Assembly: GCA_048498315.1 (NCBI GenBank)
Contig: JBEHYF010000015.1
Span: forward strand, 1-55,440
Length of the DNA: 55,440 bases
From: Actinoallomurus sp048498315
Lineage (GTDB): Bacteria; Actinomycetota; Actinomycetes; Streptosporangiales; Streptosporangiaceae
Direction: 5' to 3'
Below the pieces are notes generated by a model. That model worked only from the letters and a program-made list of their open reading frames with translations. It was not told the origin of the DNA and did no database searches. Positions 8,397-16,955 of the stretch are shown here, one piece after another; position 1 is the stretch's first letter, and every line of letters begins with the position of its first letter. Made by a program: the position numbers and the translations under genes.

Positions 8397-8915
8397 ATGG
8401 TCAGACCGGACGACGGGCCCGCCTACCCGTGGGGCAGCCAGCCCTGGCCGGGCACCGAGCACATCAAGGACGAGCTCAAGAATCACCCAGAGGCGAAGGA
8501 CGGGGTCTGGTTTAACCAGGGTGAATTCGAGGCCGTCCTCGCCAGGCTGAAGGCCAAGCGCAAGGAAATCGCCCCGGAGAAGCTGAACAAGCACCTTGAG
8601 GACGCCAAGAACATTCAGGCGAAGGACTTCGGCCAGTGGGCCGCGGGCGTCAGCCTCTACAACAGCGCCATGACCGCCCAGTATTTGATGTCCAATGCCT
8701 ACCAATACTTCATCAACGCGTTCGACGCGGTGATCAGCCGGCTGGAGATCACCAAGAAGACGAACGTCGGTGCCGAGGTGGACAACGTCGACGTCATGAC
8801 GTTCAAGAACATTCAGACCGTCGACCCGAATCAGTGGAAGCACCCGGGTCAGCCGAACCAGCCCGGGCAGACCGGCCGGCCGGGCTCGCCGGCCCAGCCC
8901 GGCAGCTACGACTAG
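8397..8915 (+). CDS. Helical T7SS-locus protein, candidate secreted substrate
   Basis: This 172-residue protein has an N-terminus rich in Pro/Trp (YPWGSQPWPGTEH), a central helical region (about 35-125) with GQWAAGVSLYNSAMTAQYL, and a Pro/Gly/Gln tail. It lacks a signal peptide or membrane helix. The ATG at 8397 follows AAGAAGAAGGA, while the longer in-frame reading from 8016 would overlap the preceding WXG100 gene. The position between the WXG100 pair and mycosin suggests a PE/EspB-like helical substrate, but I do not recognise the family. Confidence 0.65.
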   Translation: MVRPDDGPAYPWGSQPWPGTEHIKDELKNHPEAKDGVWFNQGEFEAVLARLKAKRKEIAPEKLNKHLEDAKNIQAKDFGQWAAGVSLYNSAMTAQYLMSNAYQYFINAFDAVISRLEITKKTNVGAEVDNVDVMTFKNIQTVDPNQWKHPGQPNQPGQTGRPGSPAQPGSYD

Positions 8916-8931
8916 GTACGACTAGGGGACG

Positions 8932-10422
8932 ATGGATATGGCCGATGTTCAGGGCGACATGTACGGTGGCCCGCTCAAGGGCGACACCCCGGTCGACCAT
9001 GTGCAGTCATACACCGCCCAGGAGATCCGGCAGTGGGTGCTGGACACCAATCCGGACGCCATCTCCGCGGCGGGCAACGCCTATCTGGATTTCAAGAAGG
9101 CGTTCCAGGGTGATGAGCGCGACAAGCAGGGTGAGCTGCTCGGCTTCCTGAGGAAGATCGGTAACGATCTCGACCAGGCGTGGGGCGGCCCCAAGAGCGG
9201 CGCGCCGGAGTGCCAGCAGCAGCTTGCGATGCTGTGGCAGTCGGCCCAGCAGCTGATCGAGAACGCTGACGCGCTCGGCACGTCCCTGAAGTCCCACGGC
9301 GACGAGGACAGCGACCATAGCCTGAAGGGTTTGAAGAAGTACTTCCACATCAAGGACTCGGGATTCGCCGAGCTGTGGGGGCTGACGCACGACCCGAGCC
9401 CGTTCGACAACGACGTTTGGGAACAGACCCGGATCAGCCCGGACAACGGCTTCCAGTACAAGGGCACGGACGGCGACCCACCGGCTCCCGGCAGCCCGGA
9501 GGATGTGCGGAACCGCCAGATCGTCGACCAGATCGCGCAGAAGAAGCTGCAAGACCATAACGCGCTCGACGTGCAATCAGGCAAGTCACTGCCCGCGGGC
9601 ACGGTGAACAGCACCTACGCCTCGATGCCCGGCTACATGACCCTTGAACTCCCGCCGGGCAGCGGCGTTCCGCAGTCGCCGGTCGTCCGTAATGACGGGA
9701 CGCCGACCGGCCCGAACCCCGCCCCGAAGACGACCAACCCGGGCCCGTACAACACCGGCCCGAACGTCCCCAGCAGCCCACAGCACACGGGGAGCCCGTC
9801 GTTCTCGTCCCCGACGAGCCACTCGCCGAGCACCTCCCACCTCGCTGGCCTGAATGGGCCCAGTAGTGGTTCGACGAGCCTGTCCGGCCTCACGCCGACC
9901 GTCCCATCCGGGGGGCACACGCCGGGTGGCCCGAGCCTGCCGGGCAGTGGGAGCCCGAGCCTGCCGGGTGGTGGCACACCGCCGCCGTTCACGCCGCTGC
10001 CGCCGTCGTCCGGCTCCGTTGGCGTGCCGAAGCTTCCCGGGAACGAGAGGCTGCCCGGCCTGGGGAACGAGGAGCTGCCGGGTGGTCTGAAGGAGTCGCC
10101 GTTCGGACCTGGTTCCGGTTCGTCGTCGCGCGGGCTCATCGGCGGGGAGGGCGGGCCGGCGTACGGCGGCGGACGGCTCGGCTCGCCGTCGGAGGCGATC
10201 GGCGCCGCGAACGCGGCCAGGGCCGAGGAGGCGGCCGCGATGGGCGCCACCGGGGCGCGCGCGGGCGGCATGATGCCCATGATGCCGATGGGCGGCATGG
10301 CCGGCATGGGCTCGCAGGGGCAGGGCGAGCGCAACCGTGAGGCCTGGATGTACGAAGACGAGGGCGTCTGGACCGACGACCAGTCCGACGGCCCCGTCGG
10401 AGGCGATGGCGTCATTCGGTAG
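8932..10422 (+). CDS. PPE/EspB-like protein: helical N-terminus, long proline/glycine-rich C-terminus
   Basis: Of 496 residues, the N-terminal ~185 form a helical domain with WXG-type features (AWGGPKSGAPECQQQLAMLWQ, DFKKAF). From about residue 225 the protein is almost wholly Pro/Gly/Ser-rich with LPGSGSPSLPGG-like repeats, then a Met/Gly stretch (MMPMMPMGGMAGMG). The end is an acidic segment, AWMYEDEGVWTDD, found at the C-terminus of many actinomycete T7SS proteins of this type. An alternative ATG at 8938 is equally spaced from AGGGGA. It is probably a secreted substrate processed or retained at the envelope; the mycosin gene follows 93 bp later. Confidence 0.7.
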   Translation: MDMADVQGDMYGGPLKGDTPVDHVQSYTAQEIRQWVLDTNPDAISAAGNAYLDFKKAFQGDERDKQGELLGFLRKIGNDLDQAWGGPKSGAPECQQQLAMLWQSAQQLIENADALGTSLKSHGDEDSDHSLKGLKKYFHIKDSGFAELWGLTHDPSPFDNDVWEQTRISPDNGFQYKGTDGDPPAPGSPEDVRNRQIVDQIAQKKLQDHNALDVQSGKSLPAGTVNSTYASMPGYMTLELPPGSGVPQSPVVRNDGTPTGPNPAPKTTNPGPYNTGPNVPSSPQHTGSPSFSSPTSHSPSTSHLAGLNGPSSGSTSLSGLTPTVPSGGHTPGGPSLPGSGSPSLPGGGTPPPFTPLPPSSGSVGVPKLPGNERLPGLGNEELPGGLKESPFGPGSGSSSRGLIGGEGGPAYGGGRLGSPSEAIGAANAARAEEAAAMGATGARAGGMMPMMPMGGMAGMGSQGQGERNREAWMYEDEGVWTDDQSDGPVGGDGVIR

Positions 10423-10515
10423 GCCCGATCCGGCCATCGCTGTCGGCACCCGGGTTCGCGCCGTCATCGGCGGCCAGTTCGGCGTGCCGGTGCCTTCCGA
10501 CGAGCAGGTGATCAT

Positions 10516-12066
10516 TTGCGAGCGATGAGGCGGATCCTCGCCACGGCCGCGGCCCTGGCACTGTCGGCTCCGGTGGCGGCGGCCGCGCATACCGCGCCGC
10601 CGGCTCAGGCGGTCGTGCCGGCCGGAGCGGCGGCCCCGGCGTCCGCGGCCCGGGCGGGTGCCGCGGTTCCCGCCGCACCGGACCGTGCGGCCGTACGTGC
10701 GGCAGTGCCCGCTCCCCGGCCGGATGAGTGGTGGTTCCCGCCGTGGAGCATCGAGCAGAAGGTCTGGCCGGTGACCCAGGGGCAGGGCGTCACGGTGGCG
10801 GTACTCGACACCGGGGTGAACGCCGCGATGCCCGAACTGGCCGGTGCGGTCGTCCCGGGCGGCGACACCTCCGGGCGCGGCACCGACGGCCGCACGGACT
10901 TCTCCAAGGACGGCCACGGCACGGGCATGGCGATCTTCATTGCCGGCCGCGGAGGCGGACGCACCGGGCTCGTCGGTATCGCGCCCAAGGCCAAGATCCT
11001 CCCGGTCTCCGTGGTCGTGGAGCCGGGGTCACAGGCCATGGCGGAGGCCCTGGGCATCCGGTTCGCCGTGGACCACGGAGCCCGAGTGATCAACATGTCG
11101 CTCGCCAGCCCGACCACGTCGGGATGCCCGGTGCCCCTGATGAACGCGGTCGCCTATGCCGTGCACCACGACGTCGTGATCGTCGCGGGGGCCGGGAACA
11201 GCGGGCAGGAGGGCAACCCCGTGATGTATCCCGGAACCTGCCCGGGTGTCCTCGCGGTCGGCGCGACCGACGACTACTCGCGTCCGTGGAGCAACACCGA
11301 GGCGCAGGACTACGTGTCCGTGGCCGCGCCGGGCGTGGACATGCCGTCCGCCAGCAAGAGCGAGAGCTACTACTTCCCCCACTCCAGCGGGACCAGCAAC
11401 GCGTCGGCGCTGGTGTCGGCGGCGGCCGCGCTGGTCCGGTCGGCCAATCCGCACATGTCGGCGCGCGAGGTCGTGGCCCGGCTCATCGGCACGGCGCTCG
11501 ACGTGAGCGCGCCGGGCCGGGATGCCCAGACCGGTTACGGCATCATCCGCATCCCCCGGGCGATGAACCCGGCGGCCTACCCGCTGCCGGCCGGCTCGCC
11601 CAACCCGCCGTACGAGCGCTTCGACCAGTGGGAGCATCCGGACCGTGCGGTCCCCTCGTCATCCGGCCCGGCGACGACGTCGCCCGGCGGCTCCGGGAAG
11701 GCCGGCGGCTCGGGCAGGCCGACGTCCGGCGGCGGGCTGGTTCCCCTCGTCGTCGGTCTCGCCGTGGTGACGCTGATCGTCGTCGCCGTGGTCGTCCGGA
11801 GGGGCGGCCGGGGCGGCGGCGCGCCTGCGGCGGGAGCCGCGCCGGACGACTCGCTCGCCCGGCCCGGTACGCCCGGTGCGTCCCTTCCGCCGGTCCGGCC
11901 GGAGCTGGCCGGCCACCGCGAGGGGCAGGGCCGGCCCGGCCAGGCGGACCGCCCCGGGGATCCGGGGCCGCGGGGAGCGGCAGGGTGGCCGAGCTCGAGC
12001 GGGCCGCCGCCGGGGTTCGGCAAGGACGCGCGTCCGACCTTCGAACCCCCCGACGACGACCGGTAG
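10516..12066 (+). CDS. mycP: T7SS membrane-anchored subtilisin-like protease, mycosin
   Basis: At 516 residues it has an N-terminal signal segment (RRILATAAALALSAPVAAAA) and a subtilase domain with D98 (VAVLDTGVN), H134 (DGHGTGMA) and S294 (SSGTSNASA). A linker leads to a C-terminal membrane helix near residues 410-432 (LVVGLAVVTLIVVAVVV) with a basic stop-transfer and a proline-rich tail. This is the mycosin plan; mycosins stabilise the ESX complex and cleave substrates such as EspB. The start is uncertain: the TTG at 10516 has AGG at suitable distance, and the ATG at 10525 is only three codons later. Confidence 0.93.
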   Translation: MRAMRRILATAAALALSAPVAAAAHTAPPAQAVVPAGAAAPASAARAGAAVPAAPDRAAVRAAVPAPRPDEWWFPPWSIEQKVWPVTQGQGVTVAVLDTGVNAAMPELAGAVVPGGDTSGRGTDGRTDFSKDGHGTGMAIFIAGRGGGRTGLVGIAPKAKILPVSVVVEPGSQAMAEALGIRFAVDHGARVINMSLASPTTSGCPVPLMNAVAYAVHHDVVIVAGAGNSGQEGNPVMYPGTCPGVLAVGATDDYSRPWSNTEAQDYVSVAAPGVDMPSASKSESYYFPHSSGTSNASALVSAAAALVRSANPHMSAREVVARLIGTALDVSAPGRDAQTGYGIIRIPRAMNPAAYPLPAGSPNPPYERFDQWEHPDRAVPSSSGPATTSPGGSGKAGGSGRPTSGGGLVPLVVGLAVVTLIVVAVVVRRGGRGGGAPAAGAAPDDSLARPGTPGASLPPVRPELAGHREGQGRPGQADRPGDPGPRGAAGWPSSSGPPPGFGKDARPTFEPPDDDR

Positions 12067-12313
12067 CGCGGCGGAGGCCCGCTCACGCGGGTGGCCGGAG
12101 AGCCCTGCTGCGGGCCGCGGAGTCCGCCCGTCCGCCGCGTCCCGCGAGCGGTACGGCCTTATCCCCGCGGCGATATCCCCGCGGCGACACGGCCGGCCCT
12201 CGCGGCCGGTCCGCCCAGGGCGACCGAGGCACGGCACGCCGGTTGAAACGACACCCTCGTTGGGGCGAGACTTTCTACGCTGTTCTTCAGGAGAAGCGGA
12301 GAAAGTACGGGAC

Positions 12314-14251
12314 GTGGTCGATGTGACAGCCCGCGGCGCGCGGCTACTGCGACCAGGCCGCGTCTACGTCGGCTGGCGCTACGCCCAGGTGCACGACGAC
12401 CCCGGCCCCCCGCCGAAGCGCCCCACACCGCCCGACGTCGAGTACCCCGACCAGGAGCTCACGGCGGCGCAGCGGCGCGAGGAGAACCTCCTCAACCGTC
12501 CCCTGAAGATCGTCGCCGGTGCCGCGGGCGGCGGCGGCGTGTTGTTCATCGTGCTCGGGGCCACGGGTGCGCTGCCGTGGATGTTCGCCGCCGCGGGGCT
12601 GGTGGCATGCGCCTGCGTCACGTTCATCATCGGCTACGCCATCTGGCAGGGCGAGCAGGCCCTGCGCCGGCGGCAGGCGGAGGAGCAGGAGCTTCTGGAG
12701 CGGCGGCGCGAGGAGCGCTGGCGCGCGCTGGAGGCCGCGCACGCCGAGCACGCCCGGGCGTACCAGGAGTGGCAGCACCGCCGCGAGGCGTTCGAGTCGC
12801 AGCACGAGTGGTACGCGGTGACGCTGCCGCAGACCGTCGACCGCGTCGACGTCGCCGGCGGCACGCTGGCCGGCTGGTCGGCGATGGCGACGATGATGGG
12901 CGCGGCGCGGCTGGCCGCCGGTTCGCACGTCACCGTGCTCGACCTGTCGGAGGGCGCGGTGGCCCGGGAACTGGTCGAGCTCGGCAACGACCAGGGCGAG
13001 CGGCCGCAGGTATGGGTGCTGCCCGGCAACCTGCCGCAGCTCGACCTCACGCACGGGCTGGAGCCGGAGCAGCTCGCCGACGTGCTCGCGCTCGTGGTGA
13101 GCGTGAGCGAGGAGTCGGGCGGCGCGCGCGACCAGTCCTTCGACAACGCCATCCTCGAACGCGTGCTCGGCGTGCTGGGCGGGCGGCCGTCGATCCCGCG
13201 CATCACGGCGGCGCTGCGGGCGCTCGCCGAGGTCGGCGACCCGCGCGACGACCTCCAGCGCGGCCTGATCACCGACGAGGAGCTGGCGAAGATAACCACC
13301 CTGTTCGGCCGCGGCGCCACCGACCGCGTCGTCATCGAGCGCGCCTGGGCGCTGGAGTCGCAGCTGCGCAAGCTGGAGACGCTCGGGTCCAGCCCGACGC
13401 TGGTGCCGCCCAGCCGGCTGCGGGTCATCGCGACCGACCGCCGGGCCGGCGTGCTCACCAACCGGGTGCTCGGCACGTACGTCGCCGCCGCGCTGACCCA
13501 CGTTCTGCGCCGCGCCCCGCGCGGGCGCCCGTGGGAGCACACCCTGCTGCTGTGCGGGGCCGAGAAGCTGCGCGGCGACGTCCTCGACCGGTTCATCGAC
13601 GCGTGCGAGACCACTTCGACCGGGCTGGTGCTGATGTACCGCACCATCGCGCCGCACGTGAAGGAGCGGCTCGGCCGCGGCCACGCCGCCGTGGGCTTCA
13701 TGAGGCTCGGCAACGCTGAAGACGCCCGGATCGCCGCCGAGCACATCGGCGTCGAGCAGAAGCTGGAGATCGCCGAGCTCACCCAGAAGGTCGGCGACCG
13801 CGTGCGCGACACCGAGGAGGGCTCCTACGTCAGCACGGTCGGGCCGTCCGCGCCCGTGCCGGTGTTCAACGGGAGCGAACCGTCGGACGCGGCGCTGCCC
13901 GACGGCATCGGCCGGGTCACGGCTTGGGGGCAGAGCACGTCCCTGGCCGCCGACGCCGGGAAGGGCTCGCGGGAGCTGGCGGTCGAGCCGCACGAGCTCC
14001 AGCAGCTCCCGCCGACCGCGATGATCTTCACGCATCCGGAGACGTCCGGCCGGCGCATCCTGATGGTCGACGCCAACCCCGGCATCATGACCCTGCCGAC
14101 GGCCAACATCCAGGAGTACGAGGAGGCCACCGACCCCTCGCGGGCGCGGCACGCCAAACCGGAGTTCCCGCCGCGCCACGACGCACGTCCCAAGCCGAAC
14201 CTCGGCCCGCCGCCGGAGCGCCTCGACTTCCGCAAGAAGAAGCGGAAATAG
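12314..14251 (+). CDS. Membrane-anchored VirD4/FtsK-like pseudo-ATPase of the T7SS locus
   Basis: This 645-residue protein has a short N-terminus and two adjacent membrane helices at about 60-110 (GGVLFIVLGATGALPWMF, LVACACVTFIIGYAIW). A charged coiled coil (about 115-160) precedes a RecA-like domain. The P-loop position reads G182-GTLA-G187-W188-S189, which keeps the GxxxxG[K]S frame but has Trp for the catalytic Lys. The Walker B position is HTLLLCGAEKL, and then comes a VirD4/TraG-like C-terminal part with VGFMRLGNAEDARIAAEHIG. It may be a structural or regulatory ATPase relative working with EccC. The GTG at 12314 was chosen over GTG 12323; the reading extends in frame far upstream but there overlaps mycosin and is not credible. 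Confidence 0.7.
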   Translation: MVDVTARGARLLRPGRVYVGWRYAQVHDDPGPPPKRPTPPDVEYPDQELTAAQRREENLLNRPLKIVAGAAGGGGVLFIVLGATGALPWMFAAAGLVACACVTFIIGYAIWQGEQALRRRQAEEQELLERRREERWRALEAAHAEHARAYQEWQHRREAFESQHEWYAVTLPQTVDRVDVAGGTLAGWSAMATMMGAARLAAGSHVTVLDLSEGAVARELVELGNDQGERPQVWVLPGNLPQLDLTHGLEPEQLADVLALVVSVSEESGGARDQSFDNAILERVLGVLGGRPSIPRITAALRALAEVGDPRDDLQRGLITDEELAKITTLFGRGATDRVVIERAWALESQLRKLETLGSSPTLVPPSRLRVIATDRRAGVLTNRVLGTYVAAALTHVLRRAPRGRPWEHTLLLCGAEKLRGDVLDRFIDACETTSTGLVLMYRTIAPHVKERLGRGHAAVGFMRLGNAEDARIAAEHIGVEQKLEIAELTQKVGDRVRDTEEGSYVSTVGPSAPVPVFNGSEPSDAALPDGIGRVTAWGQSTSLAADAGKGSRELAVEPHELQQLPPTAMIFTHPETSGRRILMVDANPGIMTLPTANIQEYEEATDPSRARHAKPEFPPRHDARPKPNLGPPPERLDFRKKKRK

Positions 14252-14254
14252 CGA

Positions 14255-14272
14255 CGACGGCCAGGGCCGTCG
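14255..14272. terminator. Short hairpin between convergent genes
   Basis: CGACGGCC (14255-14262) and GGCCGTCG (14265-14272) form an 8-bp perfect stem just after the pseudo-ATPase stop. It is followed by a 16-bp tandem repeat containing CGTCGGGGCAGGG. It could end transcription from both sides. Confidence 0.45.
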
Positions 14273-14302
14273 GGGCAGGGTCCGTCGGGGCAGGGCCGGA
14301 CG

Positions 14303-14860
14303 TCAGCCGCCCGCGGCCGACTCCCGCCAGCCGCGGATCGTTTCGAGCACCCCGGACGGCGCGGCGCCGGGGCCGTCGCCGACATCGCCCAGGCTGAGGC
14401 GGTCGCCGGAGATGACGTAGGGCGCGAGCCGGGTGGCGACCGACGCGACGGCCGGCGTGCGGCCGGCCAACTCGGTGCGGCCGCCCGCGCCGGGGATCGT
14501 CTCGACCTCGACGAACCGCTCCCACGGCACCGTGACGTGGCCGAAGTAGGTGACGCCCTTGGGGTGCAGGCGCACCGGACGGCCGTACCGCGCCGAAAGC
14601 CACGGGCCGAGTTCCATCGTCAGCGCGAGCACGATGATCAGCGCGCCGCCGACGGCGAAGAACCACTCGTAGGGCCGCGCCTCCAGGCCGGCCGGCTCGC
14701 CGCGGACGGCGGAGGCGAGGACGTTCACCCATCCGATCGCCGAGACCACGAAGCCGATGAAGGCGATGCCCGTCCACCATCGGGTGGCGCGCCACAGGCC
14801 CCGCCAGCTGCCCGCACGCGCGCAGCGCAGCCGGATCTCCGCCTGCCCGATCTTCATCAT
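14303..14860 (-). CDS. Two-helix membrane protein with PH-like C-terminal domain
   Basis: This 185-residue protein has hydrophobic helices at about 29-50 (IAFIGFVVSAIGWVNVL) and 67-87 (FFAVGGALIIVLALTM), followed by a beta-rich segment (VRLHPKGVTYFGHVTVPWERFVEVE) resembling bacterial PH-like domains. It is last in a minus-strand set of three; its ATG (14860) is 10 bp past the stop of the preceding gene. No clear ribosome site is seen, so coupling to that gene is likely. The function is unknown; an accessory membrane role in the T7SS locus is an inference from position. Confidence 0.6.
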   Translation of the reverse strand: MMKIGQAEIRLRCARAGSWRGLWRATRWWTGIAFIGFVVSAIGWVNVLASAVRGEPAGLEARPYEWFFAVGGALIIVLALTMELGPWLSARYGRPVRLHPKGVTYFGHVTVPWERFVEVETIPGAGGRTELAGRTPAVASVATRLAPYVISGDRLSLGDVGDGPGAAPSGVLETIRGWRESAAGG

Positions 14861-14870
14861 GAGCGAGAGA

Positions 14871-15614
14871 TTACGCTCCGAACGGCTGTGGCTTGTAGCG
14901 CTTCGGCTCGATCCATTCCGGCGGCGGGGCGGTGTCGATGACGACCTTCTTGAAGTCGATGGTCGAATGCCCGGTCGGCTTGAGGTTGAACATCTGTATG
15001 AAGGCCGATCCGCCGAAGATGACCTTGAAGATGCCGCCGGCCGATTCGATCATGCCGCCCAGCCCGGCGGTCGTGGTCGCGATGAAGGCGACGACGAGCA
15101 CGCCCAGGGCCTTCGACAGCATCTGCCCCGCGACCGCGCCCTGCGGCGTTAGCCGCATGGCATTGTAGATGACCAGCGCGACCAGCGCCGCCGCCACCAT
15201 CTCGCCGATCGCGACCCAGTACGCGCGGTAGGTGTCGCCGAGCTCGTCGACAGTGGTCGCCACGTTCTCGACGTACTTGCGGCAGGTCTCCAGCTCGGCC
15301 TTGAAGGCCTCCATCGCGTTGACGAACGCCTGCTGGTCCTGCGCGATCCAGTCCTTGCCCGACATCGAGATGATGTCGGAGAGCAGGTTGTTGCCGGCCT
15401 TGTCGAACTCGCCGGCCAGCCGTGACCGCCAGTTGGCGGCGGCGTCGCCCATCGCAGGCACGTTCGCGACCGCCGTCGCGGCGACGAACACCCCGGCGGT
15501 GATCAGGCGTTCGAGCTTCGCGGCCTCCTTGAGCCTGGCGAGCACCTGTTCGGCGATGTCGGCGCCTTCGCCGGCGCCGGCGCGCAGCCCGCGCGGTGCC
15601 GAGTGCTTTCCCAT
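14871..15614 (-). CDS. WXG-like helical protein with membrane helices
   Basis: This 247-residue protein has an amphipathic N-terminus, then a helical hairpin whose turn reads GKDW89-I-A (a WXG variant) with the second helix running through FVNAMEAFKAELETCRKYVENVATTV. Hydrophobic segments follow at about 133-152 and 168-200, and the tail ends in a Pro/Lys-rich segment. It repeats the layout of the 228-residue protein at 3505-4191. It lies between two other unknowns in a minus-strand operon divergent from the second YbaB-like gene. The candidate role is a T7SS substrate or membrane component. Confidence 0.62.
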   Translation of the reverse strand: MGKHSAPRGLRAGAGEGADIAEQVLARLKEAAKLERLITAGVFVAATAVANVPAMGDAAANWRSRLAGEFDKAGNNLLSDIISMSGKDWIAQDQQAFVNAMEAFKAELETCRKYVENVATTVDELGDTYRAYWVAIGEMVAAALVALVIYNAMRLTPQGAVAGQMLSKALGVLVVAFIATTTAGLGGMIESAGGIFKVIFGGSAFIQMFNLKPTGHSTIDFKKVVIDTAPPPEWIEPKRYKPQPFGA

Positions 15615-15627
15615 GGTGGTTCTCCGT

Positions 15628-16152
15628 CTACTGGTAGCGGGCGACGCCGGCGTCTTCGGCCTTCTTCCAGTTCCTCTCGACGGTGCCGAGCGCTGTGGCG
15701 ATGACCTCGGTGGAGTCGCGCCCGTTGTCGGCGAGGCGCCGTAGGTCGTTCTGCATGTTCGTGTACTGGAAACCGATCAGCAGGCTGCCCAGCGCGCCCC
15801 ATCCGGGAAACGGGATGTCGGTGTCGTCGACGTATTTCTTGATATTCACGAAGAACTGCTTCAGGTCGGTGTCGACCTTCTTGCGGATGTTCTCGATGGC
15901 GGTGGAGGTGACGTAGCGCTCCTGCTCCGGGTGGGCGGCCGCCGAGGCGGGAGGCGACGATCCGGCGGGGGCGCAGGCGGCCGGTGGCGCGGTCGTACGG
16001 GGGCCGGCCGGAGCTGCGGAACGGCCGCCGTCCCGCCAGTGGCCATGGCGGTGGCCATGACCGTGACCATCGCGGTACGCGGGAGAGCCGTCGCCGTCAC
16101 CCGCCCCGTCGTGGCCGGGTGACGGCCAGATGTTCTTCCGTCGTTCGCTCAT
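15628..16152 (-). CDS. His-rich N-terminus plus helical WXG-like domain
   Basis: This 174-residue protein has a conspicuous His/Gly stretch at about 28-40 (DGHGHGHRHGHW), a Pro/Ala-rich linker, then an ~80-residue helical hairpin (AIENIRKKVDTDLKQFF to TALGTVERNWKKAEDAGVARY) with the turn FPGWGALG. It starts at 16152 because CGGAG stands 5 nt before that ATG; the frame is open further upstream without a comparable site. It is first gene of the three-gene minus operon. The His stretch might bind metal, which is an inference. The family is not recognised. Confidence 0.55.
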   Translation of the reverse strand: MSERRKNIWPSPGHDGAGDGDGSPAYRDGHGHGHRHGHWRDGGRSAAPAGPRTTAPPAACAPAGSSPPASAAAHPEQERYVTSTAIENIRKKVDTDLKQFFVNIKKYVDDTDIPFPGWGALGSLLIGFQYTNMQNDLRRLADNGRDSTEVIATALGTVERNWKKAEDAGVARYQ

Positions 16153-16377
16153 TCGCGGCTCCGAAGACATTACGATCGCCTCACTCGCATTCGGCACGGC
16201 GACGCCTCCGGGCGTCCCGGATACGCCGGAAACAGTGTGCAACGCCGGCCTTCACCGGAGGTTCCGCCCGGGGTGGGACGGCGCTGTTTTCAACTCGATA
16301 TCACTCGCCCGACGTCCAGGTTTCGCGGAAAGTTAACGACCGCGCGGCGACCGTTCCCAGCACCGGAGAGACCATTC

Positions 16378-16839
16378 ATGTTCGAATTCGATCCCCAGCG
16401 GTTCCGGATCGAGGACCTCGACCGCATCGCCCGGCAGAGCGGGGACGCCCTCCAGGCCCTCACCGAGGCCATGGCCGAGCTGGAGGAGACGACCGGCGAG
16501 GGCGAGGCGGCCGACGGCATGATCTGGGTGAGCCTCGACAGCACCGGGGCGGCGACGGAGGTGCACCTCGACCCCCGGGCGCTGCGGCTGGGCAGCGAGG
16601 CCATCGCGGAGGGCATGCTGGAGGCCTTCAACGCGGCCCAGGCCGACCTGCGCGAGAAGAGCCGCCGGCTGGTGTCCGAGGCGCTGCCGGAGGGCTTCGC
16701 GGAGCACGCGGACGACGCGGCCGACCCCGAGGAGGTCCGCGGCCGCTTCGATGAGATCCTCGCGTCGTTCGGCCAGGCGATGGCCGAGCGCCAGGCCGCC
16801 TTCGACCGCATCGCGCGCGACGTCGAGGACCCGGACTGA
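16378..16839 (+). CDS. Second YbaB/EbfC-family protein of the T7SS locus
   Basis: This 153-residue protein has a helix-strand-helix plan like the one at 2912-3358, including the shared core ATEVHLDPRALRLGSEAI. The C-terminus is acidic and helical. The ATG follows GGAGAG; a longer in-frame reading to 16237 lacks support. It diverges from the three-gene minus operon and precedes the HerA-type ATPase by 116 bp, a gap containing a tandem TCCGGATAG repeat (near 16862-16879). The role is not established; the two paralogs could form a heteromer. Confidence 0.72.
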   Translation: MFEFDPQRFRIEDLDRIARQSGDALQALTEAMAELEETTGEGEAADGMIWVSLDSTGAATEVHLDPRALRLGSEAIAEGMLEAFNAAQADLREKSRRLVSEALPEGFAEHADDAADPEEVRGRFDEILASFGQAMAERQAAFDRIARDVEDPD

Positions 16840-16955
16840 CCGCCCGATTGTCGGTAATTTCCGGATAGTCCGGATAGTGGCACGGTGACCCAAATCGCCG
16901 GAGTGTGCCGCCGATCGAGTGGCACGGCCCCGCACGGCCCTGTAATCCTGCTGGG

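Noticed and set aside
11876..12313. Upstream extension of the pseudo-ATPase frame
   Set aside because: It overlaps the mycosin C-terminus and reads as Arg/Pro/Gly-rich noise; the real N-terminus fits the GTG at 12314 or 12323.
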